Part shown: positions 17,766 to 25,972 of the stretch, piece after piece
How positions within the stretch are numbered: position 1 is the first letter of the stretch
How the letters are laid out: each line of letters begins with the position of its first letter
Source of the DNA: Pseudomonas cichorii
GTDB taxonomy: Bacteria > Pseudomonadota > Gammaproteobacteria > Pseudomonadales > Pseudomonadaceae
Direction of reading: 5' to 3'
DNA length: 64,000 bases
Assembly: GCF_015471405.1 (NCBI RefSeq)
Contig: NZ_BLVZ01000002.1
Span: 124,001 to 188,000 of the forward strand
Notes under the pieces: model-generated
What the model was told of the DNA's origin: nothing
The model's database searches: none
The model's input: the letters and a program-made list of their open reading frames with translations, nothing else
Position numbers and translations under genes: made by a program

Positions 17766-17781
17766 AACGATAATGTTCGTT
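17766..17781. promoter_or_regulatory. Candidate MarR operator dyad
   Basis: AACGA (17766-17770), six bases, TCGTT (17777-17781): a symmetric dyad between the divergent MarR and DUF2256 genes. Position and symmetry suit a MarR-family operator. No experimental motif is known to me. Confidence 0.35.
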
Positions 17782-17817
17782 TTCAGAAACCAGGCCTCAC
17801 TGCGCGGAGAAACCGAT

Positions 17818-17961
17818 TTGAAAAAAAGTGAGCTGCCAGTCAAAACCTGTGCGACTTGCGAACTGCCTTTCACCTGGCGCAAGAAATGGGCGCGCTGCTG
17901 GGATGAGGTGCGTTACTGCTCGGAGCGTTGTCGGCGACATAAACGTGTTGCCTGTCATTGA
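17818..17961 (+). CDS. DUF2256 small zinc-finger-like protein, TTG start
   Basis: A 47-residue protein with the full DUF2256 pattern: [20 protein letters not shown], then [14 protein letters not shown]. Two CxxC-like pairs (CATC and C-x4-C near the end) could bind zinc. The best start is a TTG at 17818 with GGAG about eight bases upstream, giving the usual length of about 50. An ATG at 17773 would add 15 residues unlike the family. Function unknown; in many genomes DUF2256 genes lie by cryptochrome/photolyase genes, but none is seen here. Confidence 0.8.
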   Translation: MKKSELPVKTCATCELPFTWRKKWARCWDEVRYCSERCRRHKRVACH

Positions 17962-18023
17962 GTCGTCGCGGCCAAGGCCCCTCCCACAAGTGACAGGTAT
18001 GCCTTAATTGATCAGCATTAGCC

Positions 18024-18893
18024 CTACTGCCCCCTCACCAGCAAAGGCCTGGCACCCAACCGGCTGATCCAGAGTGACACCACGATCAGCGCGCCCCCAA
18101 TGAACAGGCGGCTCAGGGACTCGTGCTGGTTCCAGATCAACAGGTTTACCAACAGGCCGACTGGCACATGCAGCACATTGAATACGGCCAGGGTTGACCC
18201 CGAAACGAGGCATGCCCCTTTGTTCCACCAGTACATGCCCAATGCAGTGGAGCACAGGCCCAGGAACAGCAACACGCTCCATTGCTGGACGTCGGTGGGA
18301 ACATTCTGCGGGTTGCCGAACATCAGGAAGGCTGGCAGGACCACGGCCAGCGCGCCGAGGTAGAAGTAGCCGAAACGCCGATAATGCGGCAGGTCGCTCG
18401 GGTGGCGCGCCACCAGATGTTTGTAGAGCACCTGCCCGGCGGCGTAGGTGAAGTTGGCCAGTTGCAGCAGCAGGAAACCGCCAAGGAAGTCGCCGTCCAG
18501 CCCGTCGTAGCGAATCACGCCCGCCCCCAGCACCGCGACCACGGCAGCCAGCAAGGCCCATGGGTTGAAACGCCGGTTGAGGGCGTCTTCGATCAGGGTC
18601 ACATGCAAGGGAGTGAGGATGGTGAACAGCAGCACTTCCGGCACTGTCAGGACACGGAAGCTCAGATAGAGACAGACATAGGTAATGCCGAACTGCAAAG
18701 CACCGATCAGCAGCATCCCGCGCATGAAACGCGGCTCGACCTTTCGCCAGTGGGTCAGCGGAATGAATACCAGCCCCGCCAGCACCACGCGAATCAGCAC
18801 GGCGAGGTAGCTGTCGACATGGCCCGCCAGATAGACACCGATCAGGCTGAAGGAAAACGCCTGGATCAGCGTAACGATAAGTAGATAGCCCAT
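18024..18893 (-). CDS. EamA/DMT family transporter
   Basis: About 289 residues with ten membrane segments, two EamA repeats of five. Repeat 1 starts at the N-terminus (GYLLIVTLIQAFSFSLIGVY), and repeat 2 starts near FLGGFLLLQLANFTYAAGQV. The drug/metabolite transporter family exports amino acids, amines or drugs. Two starts are possible: ATG at 18893 (ribosome binding site GGGG, begins MGYLL at the first membrane segment) or ATG at 18923. I prefer 18893. The gene is isolated, and no regulator is adjacent. Confidence 0.83.
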   Translation of the reverse strand: MGYLLIVTLIQAFSFSLIGVYLAGHVDSYLAVLIRVVLAGLVFIPLTHWRKVEPRFMRGMLLIGALQFGITYVCLYLSFRVLTVPEVLLFTILTPLHVTLIEDALNRRFNPWALLAAVVAVLGAGVIRYDGLDGDFLGGFLLLQLANFTYAAGQVLYKHLVARHPSDLPHYRRFGYFYLGALAVVLPAFLMFGNPQNVPTDVQQWSVLLFLGLCSTALGMYWWNKGACLVSGSTLAVFNVLHVPVGLLVNLLIWNQHESLSRLFIGGALIVVSLWISRLGARPLLVRGQ

Positions 18894-18955
18894 GAGCGCC
18901 CCTTTTTTGAAGGTCGCGAACATAGCGGGTTGGTGGTTTGGGTGTCTAGCGATTC

Positions 18956-19046
18956 TGTAGGAGCGGATTCATCCGCGAGAGTTCAGTTGAGTCAGACAGG
19001 GGTATGTCGTTTTCAATGACGTCTCGCGAATGAATTCGCTCCTACA
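18956..19046. repeat. REP pair (REPIN-like)
   Basis: Two REP units in opposite orientation: GTAGGAGCGGATTCATCCGC at 18957 and its variant ending in GAATTCGCTCCTAC at 19045, about 41 bases apart. The pair fills the gap between the EamA gene and the azoR end and would fold as one large hairpin. Confidence 0.85.
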
Positions 19047-19056
19047 CAGTCTTCAA

Positions 19057-19656
19057 TCAGGCCACTTCAGCGAGCCTGGCAATCGCCTGATTCAGGCCTT
19101 TCTCACTGAATTCACCGCCCATGTTCAAGCCTTCGGCATGGATAAAGCTGACATCGTGAATCCCTACGAAACCCAGTACCTGGCGCAGGTAGGGTTCCTG
19201 ATGATCATTGTTGCTGCCGGCATAGATGCCGCCGCGGGCGGTCAGCACGAAAGCGCGTTTGTCGGTCAGCAAGCCTTGGGGGCCGGTTTCGCCGTATTTG
19301 AAGGTCACGCCGGCACGCAGCACATGATCGAACCAGGCCTTGAGGGTGCTGGGGATGGTGAAGTTGTACATCGGTGCCGCCAGGACCAGCACGTCGGCCG
19401 CGATCAGTTCATCGGTCAGCAGGTTGGAACGCTCCAGCGCGGCTTGCTCGATGGCAGTACGCTGCTCGGCAGGCTTCATCCAGCCGCCAAGCAGGGTTGC
19501 GTCCAGGTGAGGAACAGGATCGATGGCCAGGTCACGCACAGTGATTTCATCGCCAGGGTGCGAATTTTTCCACTGACTGATGAATTGCTGGGTCAGTTGA
19601 CGGGAAACCGAATCCTGTTGACGAGCGCTGCTTTCGATAATGAGTACGCGGGACAT
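19057..19656 (-). CDS. azoR: FMN-dependent NADH azoreductase
   Basis: 199 residues of the flavodoxin-like AzoR family. MSRVLIIESSARQQDSVSRQL is the FMN-binding start, and APMYNFTIPSTLKAWFDHVL the second FMN loop with the Met-Tyr-Asn-Phe contact. LTARGGIY is the third. AzoR reduces azo bonds and quinones, protecting against thiol and quinone stress. The start at 19656 has GGAG about ten bases upstream; open frame continues upstream without a plausible start. The upstream region (19657-19795) contains near-repeats TATCGATAA and TATCGAATAA that may be a regulator site. Confidence 0.92.
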   Translation of the reverse strand: MSRVLIIESSARQQDSVSRQLTQQFISQWKNSHPGDEITVRDLAIDPVPHLDATLLGGWMKPAEQRTAIEQAALERSNLLTDELIAADVLVLAAPMYNFTIPSTLKAWFDHVLRAGVTFKYGETGPQGLLTDKRAFVLTARGGIYAGSNNDHQEPYLRQVLGFVGIHDVSFIHAEGLNMGGEFSEKGLNQAIARLAEVA

Positions 19657-19795
19657 GACCTGTGATCTCCATCCAAGAATGTGTTGAGTCGATGGAGAGA
19701 AGGCTAAACGTGAACCTATCGATAAAAAAGCGCAAAAACCTGGTTCTATATATCGAATAATTTGTCTTATCCCGCAGAGCGCTCTACTCTCAGGC

Positions 19796-20110
19796 CTATG
19801 CAGGCTCACAACTGAGCGTGATCCGCAGCTTGATAATGCTGCGATTGAACTTGGACGAGACATCGACGCTTTTCCCGGCGGCCACCTGAACACGACGAGT
19901 GCGTGGCGCCTCGGGACCGTTGCGAAACAGCACCGAGCACTTGGCATCGACACTGCCGTAGTTGTTCACGGTGATGGAGCCGGTGTCGTGGTAGGTGTCG
20001 TGGCTGTTGTAGTCGATCTGAACGCCCTGATACTGCTTCTCCACCTCGATGGGGTAGGCAAAAGCACTCAAGGGCAACATCGCCAGCAATGCGCAGCACA
20101 ATCTGTTCAT
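19796..20110 (-). CDS. Small periplasmic protein, often mislabelled 3-phosphoglycerate kinase
   Basis: 104 residues with a signal peptide (MNRLCCALLAMLPLSAFA, cut before YPIEVEK). The mature part of about 86 residues looks like a compact beta-sandwich (TGSITVNNYGSVDAKCSVLFRNG is split by turns) and has two Cys that could form a disulfide. In Pseudomonas databases this family is sometimes labelled 3-phosphoglycerate kinase, but it is far too small and secreted, so the label is wrong. GGAGA seven bases before the ATG at 20110 supports the start. It is divergent from the LysR gene. Real function unknown. Confidence 0.75.
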   Translation of the reverse strand: MNRLCCALLAMLPLSAFAYPIEVEKQYQGVQIDYNSHDTYHDTGSITVNNYGSVDAKCSVLFRNGPEAPRTRRVQVAAGKSVDVSSKFNRSIIKLRITLSCEPA

Positions 20111-20174
20111 CCGACAGTCTCCAGAGAAAGGACTGTCAGAGTAGGACAATAGGGATAGAAAGAGGAATAACAGA

Positions 20175-21098
20175 ATGAAAGCCCCTCGCGTGACCCTCGA
20201 TCAATGGCGCACTTTGCAGGCCGTTGTCGATCACGGTGGTTTTGCCCAGGCAGCCGAGGCCCTGCACCGCTCACAGTCGTCAGTGAGTTACACCGTTGCG
20301 CGGATGCAGGATCAGCTCGGTGTGCCGCTGTTGCGCATTGATGGGCGCAAGGCTGTATTGACCGAGGCTGGAGGCGTGCTTCTGCGTCGTTCGCGACAAC
20401 TGGTCAAGCAAGCCAGCCAACTGGAAGATCTGGCTCATCACATGGAGCAGGGTTGGGAGGCTGAGGTGCGTCTGGTGGTCGATGCGGCCTACCCCACCGC
20501 GCGACTGGTACGCGCCTTGACCGCCTTTATGCCGCAAAGCCGTGGCTGTCGGGTGCGGTTACGCGAAGAAGTGTTGTCAGGCGTCGAGGAAGTGCTGCTT
20601 GAAGGCGTGGCCGACCTGGCGATCAGCGGCTTCAGCATTCCCGGTTATCTGGGCACGGAAATGAGCACTGTGGAGTTCACGGCAGTTGCCCATCCCGAGC
20701 ATCCCTTGCATCTGGCCAATCGCGAATTGACGTTCCAGGACCTGGAAAGCCAGTTGCAAGTAGTGATCCGCGACTCAGGCAGGCAACAGCCGCGTGACGT
20801 CGGCTGGCTCGGCGCCGAACAGCGCTGGACGGTCGGCAGCCTCGGCACGGCGACCACCTTTGTCAGCAGCGGCCTGGGCTTTGCCTGGTTGCCACGACAC
20901 ATGATCGAACGGGAACTCAAGGACGGCGTGCTCAAGATACTTCCGCTGGACAAGGGTGGCAGTCGCAATCCGTCGTTCTATCTTTACTCAAGTAAAGACA
21001 AGCCGTTGGGGCCGGCGACACAGATCCTGATTGACTTGATCCGAACGTTCGACACGGCGCCACTGACAGCGGCATTCGCGGCGCCTCAACAAGCCTGA
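20175..21098 (+). CDS. LysR family transcriptional regulator
   Basis: 307 residues. The N-terminal winged helix is LDQWRTLQAVVDHGGFAQAA, then LHRSQSSVSYTVARMQDQLG; the C-terminal substrate-binding domain begins about residue 90 and continues to the end. The sequence resembles regulators controlling fatty acid or aromatic metabolism, but no close group is identifiable. It lies 14 bases upstream of the alpha/beta hydrolase gene on the same strand, so the two are probably one operon, an unusual layout for LysR genes, which are typically divergent. It is divergent from the small periplasmic protein. Confidence 0.88.
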   Translation: MKAPRVTLDQWRTLQAVVDHGGFAQAAEALHRSQSSVSYTVARMQDQLGVPLLRIDGRKAVLTEAGGVLLRRSRQLVKQASQLEDLAHHMEQGWEAEVRLVVDAAYPTARLVRALTAFMPQSRGCRVRLREEVLSGVEEVLLEGVADLAISGFSIPGYLGTEMSTVEFTAVAHPEHPLHLANRELTFQDLESQLQVVIRDSGRQQPRDVGWLGAEQRWTVGSLGTATTFVSSGLGFAWLPRHMIERELKDGVLKILPLDKGGSRNPSFYLYSSKDKPLGPATQILIDLIRTFDTAPLTAAFAAPQQA

Positions 21099-21112
21099 CG
21101 GGGAAGGACCCA

Positions 21113-21901
21113 ATGACTTTTTTCGAGCATGACGGCTGTTCGCTGCATTACGAGGAATACGGCCAGGGCGAACCGGTATTACTGCTGCACGGCCTGGGCT
21201 CCAGTTGCCAGGACTGGGAATACCAGATTCCGGCACTGGCCGAACACTATCGGGTCATCGTCATGGATGCCCGAGGCCACGGCCGCTCGGACAAGCCCCA
21301 TGAGCGTTACAGCATCAAGGGCTTCAGCGCCGATGTCGAAGCCCTGATCGAGCATCTGCATCTGGGGCCGGTGCATGTCATCGGCCTGTCCATGGGCGGG
21401 ATGATCGGTTTTCAGATAGCCGTCGATCAACCACACCTGCTCAAGAGCCTGTGCATCGTCAACAGTGCGCCACAGGTCAAGGTCCAAAGCTTCAGCGACC
21501 TCCTGCAATTGATCAGGCGCTGGACGCTGTCGCGGGTGGTGAGCATGAACACCCTGGGCCATGCGCTGGGCAAGCTGTTGTTCCCCAAACCGGAGCAGGC
21601 CGAACTGCGCCAGAAAATGGCAGAGCGCTGGAGCAAGAATGACAAGCGCGCTTACCTGGCCAGTTTCGATGCGATTGTCGGCTGGGGCGTGGAGAAAAAG
21701 CTGTCGAGGATTACCTGCCCGACGCTGATTATCAGCGCTGACCGCGACTACACGCCGGTAGCGCTCAAGGAAGCCTACGTCAAACGGCTACCCAACGCCC
21801 GACTGGTGGTCATCAAGGACTCCAGACACGCCACGCCGCTGGACCAGCCCGAGCAATTCAACCGGACCGTTCTGGAATTCATCGCGTCAACGCAGGTCTG
21901 A
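21113..21901 (+). CDS. Alpha/beta hydrolase, co-transcribed with LysR
   Basis: 262 residues. Motifs: LLLHGLGSSCQDWEYQI (oxyanion hole), GLSMGG (nucleophile Ser), ISADRDYTP (acid) and DSRHATPLDQPE (His). The lid region is about 130-180. The fold matches pimeloyl-CoA or ester hydrolases such as BioH or 3-oxoadipate enol-lactonases, but no biotin or ketoadipate genes are nearby. The LysR stop is 14 bases upstream, with GGAAGGA as ribosome binding site. A ligand-producing or ligand-degrading role in partnership with the LysR protein is speculative. Confidence 0.85.
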   Translation: MTFFEHDGCSLHYEEYGQGEPVLLLHGLGSSCQDWEYQIPALAEHYRVIVMDARGHGRSDKPHERYSIKGFSADVEALIEHLHLGPVHVIGLSMGGMIGFQIAVDQPHLLKSLCIVNSAPQVKVQSFSDLLQLIRRWTLSRVVSMNTLGHALGKLLFPKPEQAELRQKMAERWSKNDKRAYLASFDAIVGWGVEKKLSRITCPTLIISADRDYTPVALKEAYVKRLPNARLVVIKDSRHATPLDQPEQFNRTVLEFIASTQV

Positions 21902-22019
21902 AAAACCACAAGCGGTTCACATGCGGGGTTTCGGGTGTCGATCCCACTGGGCAAAAAAAGCCAAACGTGGTTACCTTGCCAGCCACAGTCGACATATTCA
22001 CTGAAGGACTCTCTGCCCC

Positions 22020-22589
22020 ATGCTGAAAAAAATCGCCCTCGCCGCCTGCTCCGTGCTGTTCGCAGCCAACCTGATGGCGGCCCAGCCTCCGGCCAAGGCC
22101 ACTCATGTGGTGCTCAACACCAGCTTCGGCGAGATTGAACTTGAACTCGCTAACGACAAGGCGCCCATCAGCACTCAGAACTTCCTGGGTTATGTCGACA
22201 GCGGTTTCTACAACAACACCATTTTTCATCGTGTGATCCCGGGTTTCATGGTCCAGGGCGGCGGTTTTACCCAGTATCTGGTGCAGAAGCCCACCAAGGA
22301 CCCGATCAAGAACGAAGCACAGAATGGCCTGCATAACGTGCGCGGTACCATTTCCATGGCCCGCACCTCTAGCGTGAACTCTGCGACCAGCCAGTTCTTC
22401 ATCAACACCAATGACAACGCCATGCTCGACAACGGTGTGCGCGACTACGGTTATGCGGTGTTCGGCAAAGTGGTCAAGGGCATGGACGTGGTGGACCAGA
22501 TCGTCAATGCCCAGACCAGCAACCAGAAAGGCATGCAGAACGTGCCAATCGACCCGATCCTGATCAAGTCGGCCAAGCGCGTCGAGTAA
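22020..22589 (+). CDS. ppiA: Periplasmic peptidyl-prolyl cis-trans isomerase A (cyclophilin)
   Basis: 189 residues, signal peptide 1-20 ([20 protein letters not shown]) ending before AQPPAKA. The cyclophilin domain follows: [28 protein letters not shown] with the catalytic Arg, and [11 protein letters not shown] (FxIN motif). It folds proline-containing periplasmic proteins. The length fits PpiA (190). A GC-rich imperfect hairpin at 22603-22636 follows without a T tract. Confidence 0.93.
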   Translation: MLKKIALAACSVLFAANLMAAQPPAKATHVVLNTSFGEIELELANDKAPISTQNFLGYVDSGFYNNTIFHRVIPGFMVQGGGFTQYLVQKPTKDPIKNEAQNGLHNVRGTISMARTSSVNSATSQFFINTNDNAMLDNGVRDYGYAVFGKVVKGMDVVDQIVNAQTSNQKGMQNVPIDPILIKSAKRVE

Positions 22590-22698
22590 AGGGAACTCAG
22601 GTGCATGCAGCCCGGCACTCAACACCGGGCTCATGCGCTCTGTCAGGGAGAGCCTCCAATCATCGAGGAGAACCCACATTGCGTGGGTATCATTGCCA

Positions 22699-24531
22699 AT
22701 GCTTTATCGTCGTTTTGAAAAGCTGATCGATACCTTCCGAGACGCACCTACCGCCTCCCCGCCCAACACCGTTCTAGCGTTCTACGTCTATTACCTGCGC
22801 CAGGTATGGCCTGTTTTCTCCGCGCTGCTGGTCGTCGGGCTGATCGGCGCGCTGATCGAAGTGGCGCTGTTCAGTTACCTGAGCCGCATCATCGACCTTG
22901 CCCAGACAACGCCGGCCAAGGACTTCTTCACTGTCCATGGCAACGAGCTGATCTGGATGGTGATCGTGACCCTGCTGCTGCGTCCGGTCTTCGTCGGCCT
23001 GCATGACCTGCTGGTGCATCAGACCATCAGCCCCGGCATGACCAACATGATTCGCTGGCAGAACCACAGTTACGTGCTCAAGCAGAGCATCAACTTCTTC
23101 CAGAACGATTTCGCCGGGCGCATCGCCCAACGCATCATGCAGACCGGCAACTCCCTTCGCGACTCAGCCGTGCAGGCCGTGGATGCCTTGTGGCATGTGC
23201 TGATCTACGCCATCAGCTCGCTGGTGCTGTTCGCCGAGGCGGACTGGCGCCTGATGATTCCACTGATGCTCTGGATCGCCGCCTACATTCTGTCGCTTGC
23301 CTACTTCGTGCCAAGGGTCAAGGAGCGCTCGGTGGTGTCCTCGGATGCGCGCTCCAAACTCATGGGGCGGATCGTCGATGGCTACACCAACATCACTACC
23401 CTCAAACTGTTCGCCCACACCAACTTCGAGGAGCAATACGCCCGCGAAGCCATCAGCGAGCACACCCACAAGACCCAACTGGCCGCTCGCGTGGTCACCG
23501 CCATGGATACGGTCATCACCACCATGAACGGTCTGCTGATCGTGTCCACCACCGGCCTTGCCCTGTGGCTCTGGACCCAGTCGCTGATCTCGATGGGCGC
23601 CATCGCCCTGGCAACGGGGCTGGTGATTCGTATCGTCAACATGTCCGGCTGGATCATGTGGGTGGTCAACGGCATTTTCGAGAACATCGGCACTGTGCAG
23701 GACGGTCTGGAAAGCATCTCGCAGCCGGTCACAGTCAACGACAAGCCTGCCGCACCACAGTTGAAGATCGCCAAGGGCGGCGTGAAGTTCGAGGGTGTGG
23801 ATTTCCACTACGGCAATGGCAACGGCATCATTCACAACCTCAACCTGGATATCCGGCCGGGGGAGAAAATCGGCCTGATCGGCCCTTCCGGCGCGGGCAA
23901 GTCGACACTGGTCAACCTGTTGCTGCGCATGTACGACGTACAGGCAGGCCAGATTCTGATCGATGGCCAGGATATCTCTGACGTTACTCAGGAAAGTCTG
24001 CGGGCACAGATCGGCATGATCACCCAGGACACGTCGCTGTTGCACCGTTCGATCCGCGACAACCTGCTGTATGGCAATCCAGGCGCAACCGACGAGCAAC
24101 TGTGGGATGCCGTACACAAAGCCAGCGCCGAAGAGTTCATCCCGCTGCTGTCCGACTCCGAAGGCCGCACCGGTTTCGATGCCCATGTCGGGGAGCGTGG
24201 CGTGAAACTGTCCGGTGGTCAGCGGCAGCGCATCGCGATTACGCGGGTTCTGCTCAAGGACGCGCCGATCCTGATCATGGACGAAGCCACATCAGCGCTG
24301 GACTCGGAAGTCGAAGCCGCGATTCAGGAAAGCCTGGAAACCCTGATGCAAGGCAAGACCGTCATCGCCATCGCCCACCGCCTCTCGACCATCGCCCGCA
24401 TGGATCGTCTGGTGGTTCTGGAGAAAGGCCAGATAGCCGAAACCGGCACCCACGCCGAACTGCTGGCCCGTGGCGGGTTGTATGCACGCTTGTGGCAGCA
24501 TCAGACCGGCGGGTTTGTAGGGGTTGATTGA
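22699..24531 (+). CDS. ABC exporter, fused permease and ATPase
   Basis: 610 residues. The N-terminal part (about 1-330) has six membrane segments including VFSALLVVGLIGALIEVALF. The C-terminal part is an ABC ATPase with IGPSGAGKSTLVNLLLRMYD (Walker A), Q-loop MITQDTSLL, signature LSGGQRQRI, Walker B ILIMDEATSALDSE and H-loop IAHRLSTI. It forms homodimers and exports lipids, peptides or drugs. I chose the ATG at 22699; frame upstream to 22633 is open, and the GAGGAG near 22665 does not sit at a good distance from any ATG. It follows ppiA by 109 bases. The C-terminal stop is 8 bases from a REP element. Confidence 0.88.
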   Translation: MLYRRFEKLIDTFRDAPTASPPNTVLAFYVYYLRQVWPVFSALLVVGLIGALIEVALFSYLSRIIDLAQTTPAKDFFTVHGNELIWMVIVTLLLRPVFVGLHDLLVHQTISPGMTNMIRWQNHSYVLKQSINFFQNDFAGRIAQRIMQTGNSLRDSAVQAVDALWHVLIYAISSLVLFAEADWRLMIPLMLWIAAYILSLAYFVPRVKERSVVSSDARSKLMGRIVDGYTNITTLKLFAHTNFEEQYAREAISEHTHKTQLAARVVTAMDTVITTMNGLLIVSTTGLALWLWTQSLISMGAIALATGLVIRIVNMSGWIMWVVNGIFENIGTVQDGLESISQPVTVNDKPAAPQLKIAKGGVKFEGVDFHYGNGNGIIHNLNLDIRPGEKIGLIGPSGAGKSTLVNLLLRMYDVQAGQILIDGQDISDVTQESLRAQIGMITQDTSLLHRSIRDNLLYGNPGATDEQLWDAVHKASAEEFIPLLSDSEGRTGFDAHVGERGVKLSGGQRQRIAITRVLLKDAPILIMDEATSALDSEVEAAIQESLETLMQGKTVIAIAHRLSTIARMDRLVVLEKGQIAETGTHAELLARGGLYARLWQHQTGGFVGVD

Positions 24532-24538
24532 GACAACC

Positions 24539-24579
24539 TGTAGGAGCGAATTCATTCGCGAATAAATTCGCTCCTACAC
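24539..24579. repeat. REP palindrome overlapping a stop codon
   Basis: TGTAGGAGCGAATTCATTCGCG followed at once by its inverted copy AATAAATTCGCTCCTACAC. It lies between the convergent ABC exporter and COG3146 genes. Its conserved GTAG supplies the TAG stop of the COG3146 gene on the minus strand (24576-24574). Confidence 0.9.
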
Positions 24580-25701
24580 GCCTGACTGCCGATACGGCAA
24601 AGCCCCTCGCGCATCCTCGGCGTAAGCCAGGATGCCGACCCGCTCCTGCTCCAGGAAGTCACTCACGGCGTCCTTCAATCCCGGATGCAGCAGGTAGTGC
24701 CAGGAATGGGTGATCTGTGGCTCGAAGCCACGAATCAGCTTGTGCTCTCCCTGCGCTCCCGCATCGAAACGCTGTAGCCCCTTTTCGATGGCGTAATCCA
24801 TGCCCTGATAGAAACAGGTCTCGAAATGCAGGCGGTCGAATTCCGCCAGGCATCCCCAGTAACGGCCATAGAAACTGTCGCCACCGGTAAGGCTGAACGC
24901 CATGGCCACCGGACGATGGCCCTGACGGGCCAGCACCACACGAATCGCCTCGGGCATGCGTTCGGCCAGCAGGCTGAAGAATTCTCGCGTCAGGTACGGC
25001 GCCTGCCCGCGTACTTCATAGGTATTGGAATAGCAGGCATAAACGAAGTCCCACAGCACCTCGCTCATCTGCGCCCCTTCAAGCCACTCGAACTCGATCC
25101 CCTGCCCCGCGACCTGCTCACGCTCCTTGCGCATCTGCTTGCGTTTGCGCGAACTCAAGGCATCGAGAAAGTCCTGAAAGTCCCGATAGCCACGGTTATG
25201 CCAATGGAACTGGCAGCCATAGCGCTGCAACCAGCCCGGCTGAGCGCTCAGCAGGGCATCGGCAGCAGGGTCGGTGAAGTTCACATGGGCGCTCGACAAG
25301 CCTTCGCCTTGCAGATAGCCCGGCAACCCCGCGAGTAATTGCAGACCGGCCTCTGGCGTTTGCGCCAGGACCCGCGCCCCACTCACCGGGCTGAACGGCA
25401 CAGCCGCAAGCAGTTTGGGGTAGTAAGCGATGCCCGCACGCCGACAGGCATCAGCCCAGCCGTGATCAAAGACGTATTCGCCGTAGGAATGCCATTTACG
25501 GTAAGCGGGCAATGCAGCAATCAGTTCGCCGTTCTCGTAATGAAGCAAATGCTCGGCCTTCCAGCCCGAACGAGGCCCGAGGCTGCCGCTGTCTTCCAGG
25601 GCACTGAGAAAGGCGTGACGAAGGAAAGGCTGGCCATCGGGAACCAGCGCATCCCAGTGCGCAGGCACAACATCACTGAGGCTGGCGGTTGGTAAGGACA
25701 T
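24574..25701 (-). CDS. COG3146 family protein (GNAT-like, peptidogalycan biosynthesis type)
   Basis: 375 residues. The sequence fits the COG3146/DUF482 family, which has a tandem GNAT-like fold related to FemABX aminoacyltransferases. Features include SRKRKQMRKEREQVAGQGI (about 190-210) and the late motif GLQRFDAGAQGEHKLIRGFEP, a well conserved segment of this family. The exact reaction is unknown; database names such as peptidogalycan biosynthesis protein are old guesses. The start at 25701 has GGAA eight bases upstream. The stop lies inside a REP palindrome at 24539-24579. Confidence 0.85.
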   Translation of the reverse strand: MSLPTASLSDVVPAHWDALVPDGQPFLRHAFLSALEDSGSLGPRSGWKAEHLLHYENGELIAALPAYRKWHSYGEYVFDHGWADACRRAGIAYYPKLLAAVPFSPVSGARVLAQTPEAGLQLLAGLPGYLQGEGLSSAHVNFTDPAADALLSAQPGWLQRYGCQFHWHNRGYRDFQDFLDALSSRKRKQMRKEREQVAGQGIEFEWLEGAQMSEVLWDFVYACYSNTYEVRGQAPYLTREFFSLLAERMPEAIRVVLARQGHRPVAMAFSLTGGDSFYGRYWGCLAEFDRLHFETCFYQGMDYAIEKGLQRFDAGAQGEHKLIRGFEPQITHSWHYLLHPGLKDAVSDFLEQERVGILAYAEDARGALPYRQSGV

Positions 25702-25883
25702 GCAGGCTTTCCAGACTGATCGAAGGACGCAGCAGTATCCCCCATCGAAACGCAATGTTCACGAATTGTTGCTGCGAAGGCTCTAGCTCGCATGTTTACG
25801 ACTTTTAATCGTCACCAACATGCCATCGTATTGCCACCTTACTGAAATAACCAGTCGCAATACTGGCGCCTGTTTTTAGAACA

Positions 25884-25949
25884 GAGGGTACTAACCCTCA
25901 CCGCGCCCTGCCTGTTGGGTGGTTTTTACAAGGATGGTTTTCGCCATCC
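25884..25949 (+). promoter_or_regulatory. Structured leader of the porin mRNA
   Basis: Two short perfect hairpins: GAGGGT-ACTA-ACCCTC (25884-25899) and GGATGG-TTTTCG-CCATCC (25932-25949). The second ends 13 bases before the GGAG ribosome binding site of the porin gene. It may stabilise or regulate the mRNA. The region 25702-25883 before it holds nothing else I can assign. Confidence 0.4.
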
Positions 25950-25972
25950 GCTATTCAGTTATGGAGATTGAC

